Shown piece after piece: positions 1 through 8,678 of a stretch of 47,375 nt of DNA. The DNA lies in NCBI GenBank assembly GCA_944332635.1, contig CALVKI010000046.1, positions 1-47,375 of the forward strand, read 5' to 3'. Position 1 is the stretch's first letter. Each line of letters starts with the position of its first letter. The stretch is from an uncultured Bacilli bacterium. GTDB lineage: Bacteria; Bacillota_I; Bacilli_A; RF39; UBA660. Position numbers and translations under genes: made by a program. The notes below the pieces were generated by a model. It saw only the letters and a program-made list of their open reading frames with translations, did not search any database and was not told the origin of the DNA.

Positions 1-105
1 TCCACTTCGATAACACGTGCAATGTCCTTAAGTTTATAATTTTCTCTTAATAATTATTCAATTAACATTCTATCTTCAATAGTAAGTCTTGCTTTTTTTT
101 ATTGT
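1..105 (-). pseudogene. IS30-type transposase, N-terminal remnant (cut by window edge)
   Basis: The minus strand reads KARLTIEDRMLIE, a TAA stop, then LLRENYKLKDIARVIEV. This is the N-terminal helix-turn-helix region of IS30-family transposases (typically LT.EER..IE.L......I...L). The in-frame TAA, and another TAA just before this stretch, show that it is dead. The rest of the gene would lie to the left of the window. It may belong with the IS30 remnant at 1089-1544, but the orientation is opposite. Confidence 0.6.
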
Positions 106-245
106 TTTACTTTCTTTCCAAACACCAATAAGAAAACAATTGATAGGTAGTTATTAAATACTATTAAAAGACTAAATACAAGTTCTAAAAAAATAATAAA
201 ATTAATTGCATTTAACTCTTTAACTAATAACAATTTGATAAAAGG

Positions 246-274
246 TTGACTTTTTTTTTGAATTGTGTTATAAT
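246..274 (+). promoter_or_regulatory. Sigma-A-type promoter for the 336-758 gene
   Basis: TTGACT (246-251) and TATAAT (269-274) are separated by exactly 17 bases. A start near 281 would give a leader of about 55 bases ending in the GGGAGG ribosome site at 322-327. Confidence 0.75.
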
Positions 275-335
275 GTGTTTACTTCGAGGATAGAGGGGTT
301 CTAACTGGAGTATTGTAACTAGGGAGGTTGAATAT

Positions 336-758
336 ATGGAAATTAGGAGTTATATATTTGAATATTTAGATGAGAATGATTTTAGGAAGAAAGAGCGTTC
401 TGTTCGTAAGTATAATATGCTTGCTTATAAAAAATTAACTTTTTCTTATTATCCTGAACTTCGAAAAGGTAATTTTTTAGGAAAAGAAGTAGGTAGTGAT
501 GATAAAATGAAAACAGTGACTTATGAATTGAAATTACCTACTGATGAGTTATTTGCTAAAGTGCATGGTGAAATTATGTTGCATTATACAGTATATTTAG
601 AAAAACGTATTATTTTATTAACAAATATCACACCAGAAGAAATTTTGGATGAAGGACATCGTGCTGAGCTGTCTACATATAAGGGTGTTATGATTTCTAA
701 AACTCACCCAGAAAAAGATATGTTTAAAATTAATTTACTTAATATGTTAGGAAAATAA
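336..758 (+). CDS. Hypothetical protein, 140 aa
   Basis: I do not recognise this protein. It is soluble, has no signal peptide or membrane segment, and is rich in charged residues and Tyr. ATG at 336 follows GGGAGG at 322-327 with good spacing, and a near-consensus promoter lies at 246-274, so the gene looks expressed. The frame is intact although it sits between two dead IS30 remnants, which suggests selection. The second half (about residues 55-120) alternates hydrophobic and charged residues as beta strands do. No function is proposed. Confidence 0.75.
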   Translation: MEIRSYIFEYLDENDFRKKERSVRKYNMLAYKKLTFSYYPELRKGNFLGKEVGSDDKMKTVTYELKLPTDELFAKVHGEIMLHYTVYLEKRIILLTNITPEEILDEGHRAELSTYKGVMISKTHPEKDMFKINLLNMLGK

Positions 759-1088
759 AAGATATAGTTGTTTTTAGTATAAGTATATTATATATCGTTT
801 ATAGAGTGTGAATTTAATTCAAAATGTTGGGGGCATTTATATATCTTTTAAATAGGGGATTGTAATCTGTAAATTATAGATGCAACTCCTTTTGTTTTTT
901 TGTTTATTGATTTGTTATCTTTATCATATGTTTTTGCAGTAAGAATCATTCCTTTTTAAAATTTATTATCTGCATTGCTTTTTATTGTATAATATTGAAA
1001 AGTTAAGTGTCCCAAAAGGACATAAAAAAGACACATATTGTTACCTATGATACAATGTAAGTGTGAACAAACATTGGAGGTAGTAAAT
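759..1088. other. Gene-free stretch between the 336 gene and an IS30 remnant
   Basis: No reading frame of note. A G-rich patch near 828-834 and a C-containing patch near 882-890 followed by a T-rich run (890-905) could pair as a weak terminator for the upstream gene, but the pairing is imperfect. From about 1006 the sequence looks like the left end of the IS30 remnant. Confidence 0.4.
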
Positions 1089-1544
1089 ATGTGTCTTTTA
1101 AATTATAACAAAAATATAACACTTAACTTATATAGAAAGAACAATAAGAAGGAAAATAAACCGTGGAAAAGTAATTATTAGAGGTTATTTGTGGGAAGAA
1201 GTAGAAGAATACTGTGCAGGAGTAGATTAAGATATTAATTTAGTTAAATATATTGAAAGAGAAATAATTGAGAATAAAAAATTACCAGAAGTAATAGTCT
1301 GTCAATTAAAAGATTTAAATATTACTAGTCGAATGATAAGAAATGCAATCAAAGTAGGGAGTATCTTTTAAGAAATAGATACAAAGAGAATAATAATAGA
1401 TTAATAAGAAGATGGATACCGAAAGGAACATTAATGGATGACATTTCAAAAGATTTTATAAAGAAAATAGAAAATTGGATAAATAATTATCCAAGAGCAA
1501 TGTTTGACTATAAAAGTTCAAACATGAGATTATCAAATATATAA
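1089..1544 (+). pseudogene. Decayed IS30-family transposase
   Basis: Fragments in different frames match IS30-type transposases in order. An ATG at 1089 follows a GGAGG. A middle piece contains KLPEVIVCQLK. The C-terminal piece contains RRWIPKGTLMDDIS and then WINNYPRAMFDYKSSN, the family's characteristic ending (usually INNYPRK...YK.P). Several stops and frame changes lie between them, and the total length is far below a full transposase of about 300-350 aa, so it is internally deleted and inactive. Confidence 0.75.
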
Positions 1545-1621
1545 AAGCTTACATTTAGGTAATAAAATGTGTGAACACTTAATATTTCAATTTATATCAT
1601 TTATAAAAAGATATTTTTATC

Positions 1622-1650
1622 TTGTCAAAAAATTTTTTTTATGGTATATT
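1622..1650 (+). promoter_or_regulatory. Promoter for tRNA-Glu
   Basis: TTGTCA (1622-1627) and TATATT (1645-1650) are 17 bases apart. The start would fall about 10 bases before the tRNA. Confidence 0.5.
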
Positions 1651-1669
1651 TATGATGTTGTTTATGTAT

Positions 1670-1746
1670 GGCCTGTTGGTGAAGTGGCTTAACACACTGC
1701 CCTCTCAAGGCAGCATTCACGGATTCGAATTCCGTACAGGCTACCA
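1670..1746 (+). tRNA. tRNA-Glu (anticodon CTC)
   Basis: The cloverleaf folds by hand. The acceptor GGCCTGT pairs with ACAGGCT (one G-T), followed by discriminator A and an encoded CCA. The D stem is GTG/CAC. The anticodon stem CTGCC/GGCAG encloses the loop CTCTCAA, giving anticodon CTC, which reads GAG. The T stem ACGGA/TCCGT encloses TTCGAAT. The body (GGCC.GTTGGTGAAGTGG) is typical of bacterial tRNA-Glu. The D loop has one extra base compared with the usual form. It stands alone, with IS debris on both sides. Confidence 0.9.
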
Positions 1747-1810
1747 TTTGGAAATTTGCTCAATTTTTGTTTGAGTTTTAAGATAAAGCAATGTTGTTTA
1801 TTAAATAGTT

Positions 1811-2026
1811 TTGGTAAACAAAACAAAAAAATTGATAAATCAATTGGTTGTTAGGAGTGAGAAAATTCACTCTTTTATAATACCTTTAATTGAGAATGTT
1901 TTAGCTATTAAGTGTTTGATTAAATTATTAGTAGTTTTAATAATTGTATTATTTATATCATATTTAAAGGAGTTGTTAATATATTCAAGGTTGTTTTTAT
2001 ATAATTTTAAGGATTTTTTTGGATGA
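1811..2026 (+). CDS. Doubtful small membrane protein, 71 aa
   Basis: This frame begins with TTG and has no clear ribosome site. It encodes a basic N-terminus and one long hydrophobic stretch (about residues 29-52). In such AT-rich DNA a frame of this length can occur by chance, and the surroundings are decayed mobile DNA. It is listed only because the predicted membrane helix is clean. It may well not be a gene. Confidence 0.2.
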   Translation: MVNKTKKLINQLVVRSEKIHSFIIPLIENVLAIKCLIKLLVVLIIVLFISYLKELLIYSRLFLYNFKDFFG

Positions 2027-2039
2027 TAGATTTTGATCT

Positions 2040-2590
2040 TGGTGGTGGTTTACAATATTTTTAAATATATTAAATTTTTTCTCTTTGATAGAATTAATAA
2101 TATCTTGATGACGTTTATATTTAGCTTTTAATTTTTTTTGTATTAATGATAAGGTGAAGTATATTTTTTAGAGAAATCATTTCTATTTTTTTCTAATTAA
2201 TGTCTATAAATCTTTTAGTTTATTATAATTAGGATTATCTTTCTTACATATATTAACCACACAACTATCTAAAGCAATATAAACCTGTGTAATAATGTGT
2301 AATCTATCTATAACAATATTAAAATTTATAATATTGTTTTCTAGATGAATGTGACTAAAATAAAAGGCTATGGATATTAGTTGAACTTCACATTTAGGGT
2401 ATCTTCTAAAATATTTTTCTAGATCTTTAGATTTTCTAGAATTATTAACATCAAATATGTTATTGTTGTCATTATTGGTAATAATAAAATTGAAGCTTTC
2501 AATTCATCTGATATAAGTTTGCAATTTTCATTGTCGCATTTCATTAATTATGTTGTATCAAATTTATGCTTTTTTTACTTTGTACTTTCA
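2040..2590 (-). pseudogene. Decayed ISL3-family transposase
   Basis: Read on the minus strand, the clearest piece is NFNIVIDRLHIITQVYIALD, which matches the ISL3 DDE-domain block (..N.KIVIDRFHI.....RAL). Just after it comes NYNKLKDL, a stop, then TLIRKK, matching the family's YKKLK.YWKLILKK. Upstream, YPKCEVQLISIAF and a segment with CDNENCK fit the earlier parts of the protein. Stops and frameshifts interrupt it throughout, and the C-terminal half is short. It is a dead element. Confidence 0.6.
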
Positions 2591-2640
2591 CATTGTACTT
2601 GTTATATGGAATTATAAAAAAATTAACTTTTAAACTATAA

Positions 2641-2988
2641 AAAAACAGAGTTGATTGTCATAGAAGGGAATCTGAAACACTTGTTATAATTTATCTATAC
2701 TTAAGTGGAGTATTTATTCATTTTGTAAAAGGAGTAAATAATATAGTAAATATTAAACATATCGAAGTTACTATTCAGTTAAATAGTAATTTAGAATTAG
2801 AAGTCATTTTTAATGAAGATACCAATAAATTAGTTCTTTTTTACAGTGAAGTTAATTATCTTAAAGCTGGTTATTACTTAATTTTTACAGTGGAAAAACA
2901 TAATCTTTGTCTTTTAGGGGTTGTAATTGGTGAAATGCAAAGTGGTATAAGAAGTAAATACGTAAAAGAAAAGTCGATTACGAAGTGA
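2641..2988 (+). pseudogene. Open frame of about 115 codons without a start codon
   Basis: The frame stays open from about 2641 to the TGA at 2986-2988. The part after 2743 (81 codons) looks protein-like: alternating strands, then a hydrophobic stretch YLKAGYYLIFTV and a basic tail. AAAGGAG at 2728-2734 is well spaced, but ATA stands at 2743 where a start would be expected, so an ancestral ATG may have been lost. There are no clear relatives. It is probably a remnant rather than a working gene. Confidence 0.35.
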
Positions 2989-4008
2989 AAATAGGAAAGT
3001 TAAAAGCATTATTAAAATTGTGGTATAAATTATAAGTTTTAATTATCTAAGAAGACAATAATAAAACTAGAGAAGTTGACATAACCGTGTGGAAGATGAT
3101 GAAAAAGCTATAACAAATCTTATAGATATCGTAGTAGGAAATATCGTGTTTTCATAAAGAAGATGTACGTTTTTTTATATACTATGATTATGTTTTGGTT
3201 ATATTATCTTTTATTAATTGACATCTTAAATTCATGATTTTCTTATAAAGAAAATGATATTATGATGAGATACTTGTAATAAGGTTACCAATTTAATGAA
3301 ACAGATTAAAACTTTACTGTAGCATTTATATATAACCAATTTGTATATGATTTTTTGTTCTTGATTAATTTTGGCATATAGGGTAGGTGTTTTTTTTTCA
3401 TCGGAGTATATGATTAGAAATGAGAATGGATGTTAACCCTAAAACCAAATATTTTATATGGCTGTTACCTTAATTGGTTTTCTTGGTATTAAATATGGGG
3501 AAACTGTTACATAAGTTTTTTGAAGGAACTGATGTTAGTAGATATGATTTATTATATGCAATATTTGATTATATGTTATATCACAACTTAGCTATCATTG
3601 TATATTAGTAGCATTAGAAGGATAGTGGGGTTTAGAAAAAAATACTGGTGTTGAGGTAAATATTGAGGTAAAATGAAAGTATAAAAAAGTTTGATAATGT
3701 AATATAATTTTAGATAAATTTGATGCTAATCAAAAGTTATCAATAATATTTACAATAGTATATATAGAATGTTACAGATATAAATTTAATTGGATGTAAT
3801 ATATTTGATAGAATTATAAAAAAAGTAGAAAGTATTTAATAATGTTTGATTTTTTCTTAAATACTAATAGAACTTTCTTAATGTAATGTTTAAAATTTTA
3901 TATTCTATAGATATAGAATATAAAAGAAAAATGGTAACAAATTTTATGGTCAAGATGTTAAAGAAAATAAAATATGATAAATAAGTAAAAATAATGAAGG
4001 TGATGTAA
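2989..4008. other. Degraded gene-free stretch
   Basis: About 1 kb with stops in all frames and no promoter-gene unit that I can defend. Short protein-like fragments occur (for example around 3460-3500, reading LIGFLGIKYGETVT), so this is probably decayed coding DNA. I could not assign it to a family. Confidence 0.5.
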
Positions 4009-4674
4009 GTGATTAATTATTTAATTGTGATAAAAATTTTTATGTTTATTATAATTATTTTTGATACGATTATATTTATTATTAAAATAAAGACTAGTAA
4101 CAAAAAAATTAACATGATAAAAAAAGAAAAAATCACATCATACTATACTAGTAATTCCAGAATATATGTAATGAATAAAAATAAAGAAATATTGTCATTT
4201 ATACGTCATGGTAATAACGAATTTTTAGAGTTTTTAAAAAATAATTATAAAGAAATATTTTTGATAAGAGGTGATGAAATATCTTCATTAATCTATAGAA
4301 TATTTGGATATGCTATTGTTATTATAGCTCCTTTAGATATAACAATTGCACTATATAGTATTGTTATTGGTGGAGGTGTATTTTTATTAGGCTTAAATGA
4401 ATCAAAAAAAAGATTCTTTCAAATAAATGAAAAATTTATTTATAAAAATTTAATAATGACAAAATCTATAAGTTTTAGAGATATTACTAATATAACATAT
4501 GAAATGTTTAAGTGGTATGGAAAATATGGATACATGGGTCCAATTACATATATTATAAAAATATATAAAAACGATAAATGCTATATTAAAATAAAAGTAA
4601 TGAATAAAGAACAATTGGATTTATTAAAAAAAATATCAACAACACACAAGATAAAAATGAGAAAAATTAATTGA
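4009..4674 (+). CDS. Unknown membrane protein with possible PH-like C-terminal domain, 221 aa
   Basis: Residues 4-25 form a hydrophobic N-terminal helix. Residues 96-130 hold a second long hydrophobic region that could be a two-helix hairpin. A soluble stretch of about 70 residues lies between them, and the basic C-terminal part (about 145-221) has the alternating strands of bacterial PH-like (bPH2-type) domains. That resemblance is weak. The start is GTG at 4009 behind AAGGTGATG. It is very Lys/Ile/Asn-rich, even for this window, and lies next to the degraded mobile region. No function is proposed. Confidence 0.6.
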   Translation: MINYLIVIKIFMFIIIIFDTIIFIIKIKTSNKKINMIKKEKITSYYTSNSRIYVMNKNKEILSFIRHGNNEFLEFLKNNYKEIFLIRGDEISSLIYRIFGYAIVIIAPLDITIALYSIVIGGGVFLLGLNESKKRFFQINEKFIYKNLIMTKSISFRDITNITYEMFKWYGKYGYMGPITYIIKIYKNDKCYIKIKVMNKEQLDLLKKISTTHKIKMRKIN

Positions 4675-4747
4675 CAAACGTTTTTATTCATTTGAAAATG
4701 TAAATAGAGAGTGTAAAAAATTGTTTAAATGATACATTTCCATGATA

Positions 4748-4776
4748 GAAGCAATATAATATTTTGCTTCTTTATG
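4748..4776 (+). terminator. Weak hairpin after the 4009 gene
   Basis: GAAGCA (4748-4753) pairs with TGCTTC (4765-4770), followed by a moderately T-rich tail. Confidence 0.4.
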
Positions 4777-5066
4777 TTATTTAGATAATAAAATATATTT
4801 TTAAATTGTCAAAGAACTTGGATTCTACTTTCAAACATAATCGATAACTACCCGATAATCAAATGCTAATTACGATATCTTCCATTCCGTTTTTTTGGTA
4901 ATATTCAAAGTCGCTAAATAAAGGCATTTTATTAAAGTTTCATTAGAGGGAAATACGGATCTTGTTTTGTATATTTACGATAAAAACGATTTAAATTCTC
5001 AATTTACTATTCAGTATTATGCATGTTATTATAATATATAATGTTGTATATTGTTTTGGAGGTTTT
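4777..5066. other. Intergenic stretch upstream of dedA
   Basis: No gene is seen. The base composition between about 4840 and 4990 is less extreme than in its flanks and short open runs occur, which suggests decayed coding DNA. The last part contains the dedA leader and the TTGGAGG ribosome site. Confidence 0.4.
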
Positions 5067-5687
5067 ATGGAAGAATTTATTGTTTCATTTATGAATCAGT
5101 ATGGATATTTTGGGATTTTCTTTTTGATTTTTGTGGAAAATGTGTTTCCTCCTATTCCATCTGAAGTTGTTCTTTTGTTTGGAGGATTTATGACAACATA
5201 TTCAAAACTTAATGTGTCCTTTATGATTTTATTTTCTACACTAGGTTCTGTATTTGGAGCGATTGTTTTATATTATGTTGGTAAACTTTTAAATAAAGAA
5301 AGACTTAAGAAATTTGTTTCTGGTAGAGTTGGTACTATTTTGAGATTAAATGATAGCGATATTGAAAAGGCAGATTCTTGGTTTGATAGAAAGGGAAATA
5401 AAACAGTATTCTTTTGTCGTTTTATTCCCGTTGTTAGAAGCTTAATTTCTATTCCAGCTGGTATGAGTGAAATGGCTATAGGCAAATTCTTAATATATAC
5501 TATTTCTGGATCTGCTATTTGGAATACTATTTTGTTGGTCATTGGTAATCGATTGGGCAAAAAATGGAAGGATTTTCTAAATATTATTGATCAATATTCA
5601 CATATTATTTTTATTGTATTTATCTTGTTATTCATTGCTTTTGTTATATATTTTTATTTTCATGGTAATCAAAAGAACAAAAAATAA
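5067..5687 (+). CDS. DedA-family (SNARE-associated/VTT domain) membrane protein, 206 aa
   Basis: DedA proteins are inner-membrane proteins needed for normal envelope physiology; several are undecaprenyl-phosphate or phospholipid flippases. The family signature is present: ENVFPPIPSE near residue 25, then GSVFGAIVLYYVGK, and later FFCRFIPVVRSLISIPAG with the conserved R..P..R...S.PAG pattern. Four to five membrane segments are visible, and the length is typical. ATG at 5067 is chosen because TTGGAGG lies 7 bases before it; the 16 codons upstream have no ribosome site. It appears to be a single-gene unit. Confidence 0.9.
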   Translation: MEEFIVSFMNQYGYFGIFFLIFVENVFPPIPSEVVLLFGGFMTTYSKLNVSFMILFSTLGSVFGAIVLYYVGKLLNKERLKKFVSGRVGTILRLNDSDIEKADSWFDRKGNKTVFFCRFIPVVRSLISIPAGMSEMAIGKFLIYTISGSAIWNTILLVIGNRLGKKWKDFLNIIDQYSHIIFIVFILLFIAFVIYFYFHGNQKNKK

Positions 5688-5833
5688 ACTTGAAATATTT
5701 CAATTGATTTGGTTAAAGTTTTTGCATAAAATTTTATCTTCTTTATTATAATTTATGAGGACTGTCATTTAAACTTTTTCAGTTAATATTGTGATAATAA
5801 ATTAGAAAGTAATATATCTTTTTTGAATTTGTA

Positions 5834-5862
5834 TTGACAAATGACAGGTTGCCACTTACAAT
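5834..5862 (+). promoter_or_regulatory. Promoter of the tetR-ABC exporter operon
   Basis: TTGACA (5834-5839) and TACAAT (5857-5862) lie 17 bases apart. Transcription should start at about 5869-5870, directly before the palindrome at 5871-5889. Confidence 0.8.
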
Positions 5863-5870
5863 ATTTAATT

Positions 5871-5889
5871 GTATGACACCTTGTCATAC
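5871..5889. promoter_or_regulatory. Palindromic operator, likely bound by the TetR protein
   Basis: GTATGAC (5871-5877), a 5-base spacer, and GTCATAC (5883-5889) form a perfect inverted repeat. It sits on the predicted transcription start and 24 bases before the regulator's ATG. Its position fits autorepression by the TetR-family protein that follows. Confidence 0.75.
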
Positions 5890-5913
5890 GACGAGTGTTT
5901 AGAGGTGATAGAT

Positions 5914-6504
5914 ATGCCTAGTCAAACTTTTTTTAACTTGGATATAAGTAAACAAAATAAGTTGTTAGAGGCGGCAAAAAGAGAGTTTTATACTGTTCCA
6001 TATACAGAAGTTTCTATCAATAAAATTATTCAGATTGCTGAAATTTCTAGGGGAAGTTTCTATACATATTTTATTGATAAAAATGATTTGTTTTCATATA
6101 TTTTGGAGTTAAATAAAAAGGTATTAAATGAAATGACTAGGGAAGTTATTGTTGCTTGTTATGGAGATATAAGGGAATCTTTTTTGAAACTTTTTGATCT
6201 TTTTGTAAAAGAAATAGAAGAGTATCAATTGTCACGGTTTTTAAAAAATATCTTTTTCTATTTTTCTATTTATAAAGAAAAATTTGAGAGTCCGGGACAT
6301 GATTTGTTTTTGTATGTGAAAGATGTAATTTCATTAGAAAAATTAAAATCTGCTGATTTAGAATTTGTCTTTCATTTATTTATGCATAATTTATTGTTTG
6401 GAATTACAGAGGCTGTAAAATCTGAAAATATTTCTTTGATTAGGGAGCAATATAGGGGTAAAGTTGATATATTGTGTTACGGAATTTATAAGGAGGAAAA
6501 ATAA
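5914..6504 (+). CDS. TetR/AcrR-family transcriptional regulator, 196 aa
   Basis: The N-terminal helix-turn-helix follows the family pattern: KQNKLLEAAKREF, then ISRGSFYTYFIDKNDLF, the recognition-helix and F.YF..K..L motif, at about residues 15-60. The remainder is the all-helical ligand-binding domain, of typical length. ATG at 5914 is chosen because AGAGGTG precedes it; an upstream in-frame start at 5869 would put the operator inside the gene. Its stop overlaps the ATG of the first ABC subunit by one base, so it most likely represses its own exporter operon through the palindrome at 5871-5889. The inducer is unknown. Confidence 0.9.
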   Translation: MPSQTFFNLDISKQNKLLEAAKREFYTVPYTEVSINKIIQIAEISRGSFYTYFIDKNDLFSYILELNKKVLNEMTREVIVACYGDIRESFLKLFDLFVKEIEEYQLSRFLKNIFFYFSIYKEKFESPGHDLFLYVKDVISLEKLKSADLEFVFHLFMHNLLFGITEAVKSENISLIREQYRGKVDILCYGIYKEEK

Positions 6505-8678
6505 TGTTAAAAGTTTTTAAGTATTTGAAGAGTTCTATTTTTTCAGTTTTGGCAATTATTTTGCTATTGTTTGTGCAAGCATATTTAGATTTAACGTTAC
6601 CAGATTATACATCTAAGATTGTCAATGTTGGTGTACAACAAGGTGGTATTGAAAATGCTGCAATTGAAAAAATTGGTGAAGATACCCTTGATACTTTGAT
6701 TTTGCTTATGGATAAGAATGATCAAAAGTATATTATTAATCATTATGAAAAAGTGGATACATATAAGGGTGAAAAAATTTATGAGTTAAAAGAAGACAGT
6801 GATGTGAATAAGATTAGTTCTATTATGGCTAAACCTATGATGATTTTATCTTATGCTTCACAAGAAAGTACTTCTAGTTCTAATAGTTCTGTTTCTTTTG
6901 ATTTGCCAGAGGGAATGACTTTTTCTCAAGCACTTGGTGTTATGAGTGATACGGAACGTAGTCATATGTTAAAACAAGTTGATAAAAAAATAAAAGATAT
7001 TCCAGATACTATTATTGATCAAGCTGCTGTCAGTTATGTTAAATCTGAGTATGAAAGAATTGGTGTTGATACAGATCATATTCAAACTATGTATATTTTA
7101 AAAGTTGGACTTATTATGTTAGGTATTGCCTTTACAGCTATGGCGATAGGTATTTTAATTGTGTTTATTGGGTCTCGTATGGCAGCAAGACTTGCCAAAA
7201 CGCTTAGACATAAGGTGTTTACTAAAGTTGTAGGTTTTTCTAAAAATGAGGTTAAGGCTTATGGACAATCTTCGTTAATTACTAGAACAACAAATGATGT
7301 TCAGCAAGTGCAAATGGTTGTTGTATTTTTACTTAGAGTTGTTTTTTATGCACCAATTATTGGTATTGGTGGTGTTATGAAAGCTATGAACACTAATGCG
7401 GATATGACTTATATTATTGGGGTTGCAGTTGCAGCAATATTAACCGTTGTAATTACTTTATTTGCTGTTGCCATGCCTAAATTTAATAGAGTACAAAAAT
7501 TAATTGATAAGTTAAACCTTGTGACGCGTGAAATTTTATCTGGACTTCCAGTTATTCGTGCATTTTCTAATGAAAAGCATGAAGAAGAAAGATTTGAAGA
7601 AGCAAATAAGAGACTTACTAAAGTTAATTTATTTATTAATAGAGCAATGAGTTTTATGATGCCTGTTATGATGTTAATTATGAATTTTGTATGTTTAGTA
7701 ATTGTATATCAAGGAGCTAAAGGTGTAGATACTGGTGCTATGCAAGTAGGAGACATCATGGCTTATATTCAATATACAATGCAAATTATTATGGCTTTTT
7801 TGATGATTTCTATGATGTCTATTATGTTACCACGTGCTAACGTGTCTGCTAAACGTATTATGGAAATTATAGAAACTCCAGATACTATTTATAATAGTAA
7901 ACATCTAGTAGAATTTAAATCTGAAGCCAGGGGGAAAGTAGAATTTAAAAATGTAAGTTTTCGATATCCGGATGCAGATTATGATGTTATTACTGATATT
8001 AATTTGATTGCTAATCCGGGAGAAACAACAGCGTTTATTGGTTCTACAGGCAGTGGTAAATCTACGTTGATTAATTTAATACCAAGATTTTATGATGTAA
8101 CTGATGGGGAACTTTTAGTTGATGGTGTTAATGTAAAAGAGGTTGATTTGCATGAACTTCGTGATAAAATAGGTTTTGTTCCACAAAAGGGAGTATTATT
8201 TACAGGAACAATTAGAGATAATATAAGATATGGCAACGAGCGTATTACTGATGATGATATTAGCAAAGCATTAGATGTTAGTCAGGCCACTGAGTTCGTT
8301 TCTAAATTAAAAGGTGGAATTGATTATGATATTAGTCAGGGTGGTACTAATGTTTCTGGTGGGCAAAAACAACGTTTATCTATAGCTAGAGCGATTGCTA
8401 AAAATCCAGACATTTATGTTTTTGATGATAGTTTTTCAGCTTTAGATTTTAAAACAGATGCAAAGTTACGTGGTGAGCTTGCAAAAATTACTAAGGATAA
8501 AACTGTCTTAATAGTTGCACAACGTATTTCTACTATAATGAATGCAGACAAAATTGTTGTTTTGGATGAGGGACGTGTTGTTGGTATTGGAACTCATAAG
8601 GAGTTAATGAAAAATTGTAATGTGTATAAAGAAATTGCTTTATCACAATTAAGTAAGGAGGAGTTAGAAAATGCCTAG
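6504..8678 (+). CDS. ABC exporter subunit with degenerate ATP site, 724 aa
   Basis: This is a transmembrane-domain/nucleotide-binding-domain half transporter of the multidrug exporter type. Between helix 1 (about 12-32) and helix 2 (about 195-220) lies an insert of about 150 residues, probably outside the cell, with a Ser-rich patch near residue 125. The nucleotide-binding domain has Walker A GSTGSGKST and signature VSGGQKQR. The Walker B end is FDDSFSALD, with Asp where catalytic Glu is expected, and the switch loop is VAQRIST, with Gln for His. Both changes are the mark of the non-hydrolytic site in heterodimeric exporters. AAGGAGG precedes ATG 6504. The partner gene follows with an 8-base overlap. 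Confidence 0.9.
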   Translation: MLKVFKYLKSSIFSVLAIILLLFVQAYLDLTLPDYTSKIVNVGVQQGGIENAAIEKIGEDTLDTLILLMDKNDQKYIINHYEKVDTYKGEKIYELKEDSDVNKISSIMAKPMMILSYASQESTSSSNSSVSFDLPEGMTFSQALGVMSDTERSHMLKQVDKKIKDIPDTIIDQAAVSYVKSEYERIGVDTDHIQTMYILKVGLIMLGIAFTAMAIGILIVFIGSRMAARLAKTLRHKVFTKVVGFSKNEVKAYGQSSLITRTTNDVQQVQMVVVFLLRVVFYAPIIGIGGVMKAMNTNADMTYIIGVAVAAILTVVITLFAVAMPKFNRVQKLIDKLNLVTREILSGLPVIRAFSNEKHEEERFEEANKRLTKVNLFINRAMSFMMPVMMLIMNFVCLVIVYQGAKGVDTGAMQVGDIMAYIQYTMQIIMAFLMISMMSIMLPRANVSAKRIMEIIETPDTIYNSKHLVEFKSEARGKVEFKNVSFRYPDADYDVITDINLIANPGETTAFIGSTGSGKSTLINLIPRFYDVTDGELLVDGVNVKEVDLHELRDKIGFVPQKGVLFTGTIRDNIRYGNERITDDDISKALDVSQATEFVSKLKGGIDYDISQGGTNVSGGQKQRLSIARAIAKNPDIYVFDDSFSALDFKTDAKLRGELAKITKDKTVLIVAQRISTIMNADKIVVLDEGRVVGIGTHKELMKNCNVYKEIALSQLSKEELENA

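Noticed and set aside
828-905. Possible riboswitch or structured RNA near a G-rich patch
   Set aside because: No known riboswitch core motif is present and the pairing is poor.
5273-5560. Minus-strand open frame inside dedA
   Set aside because: It is an antisense shadow of a confident DedA gene, with no ribosome site and unnatural composition.
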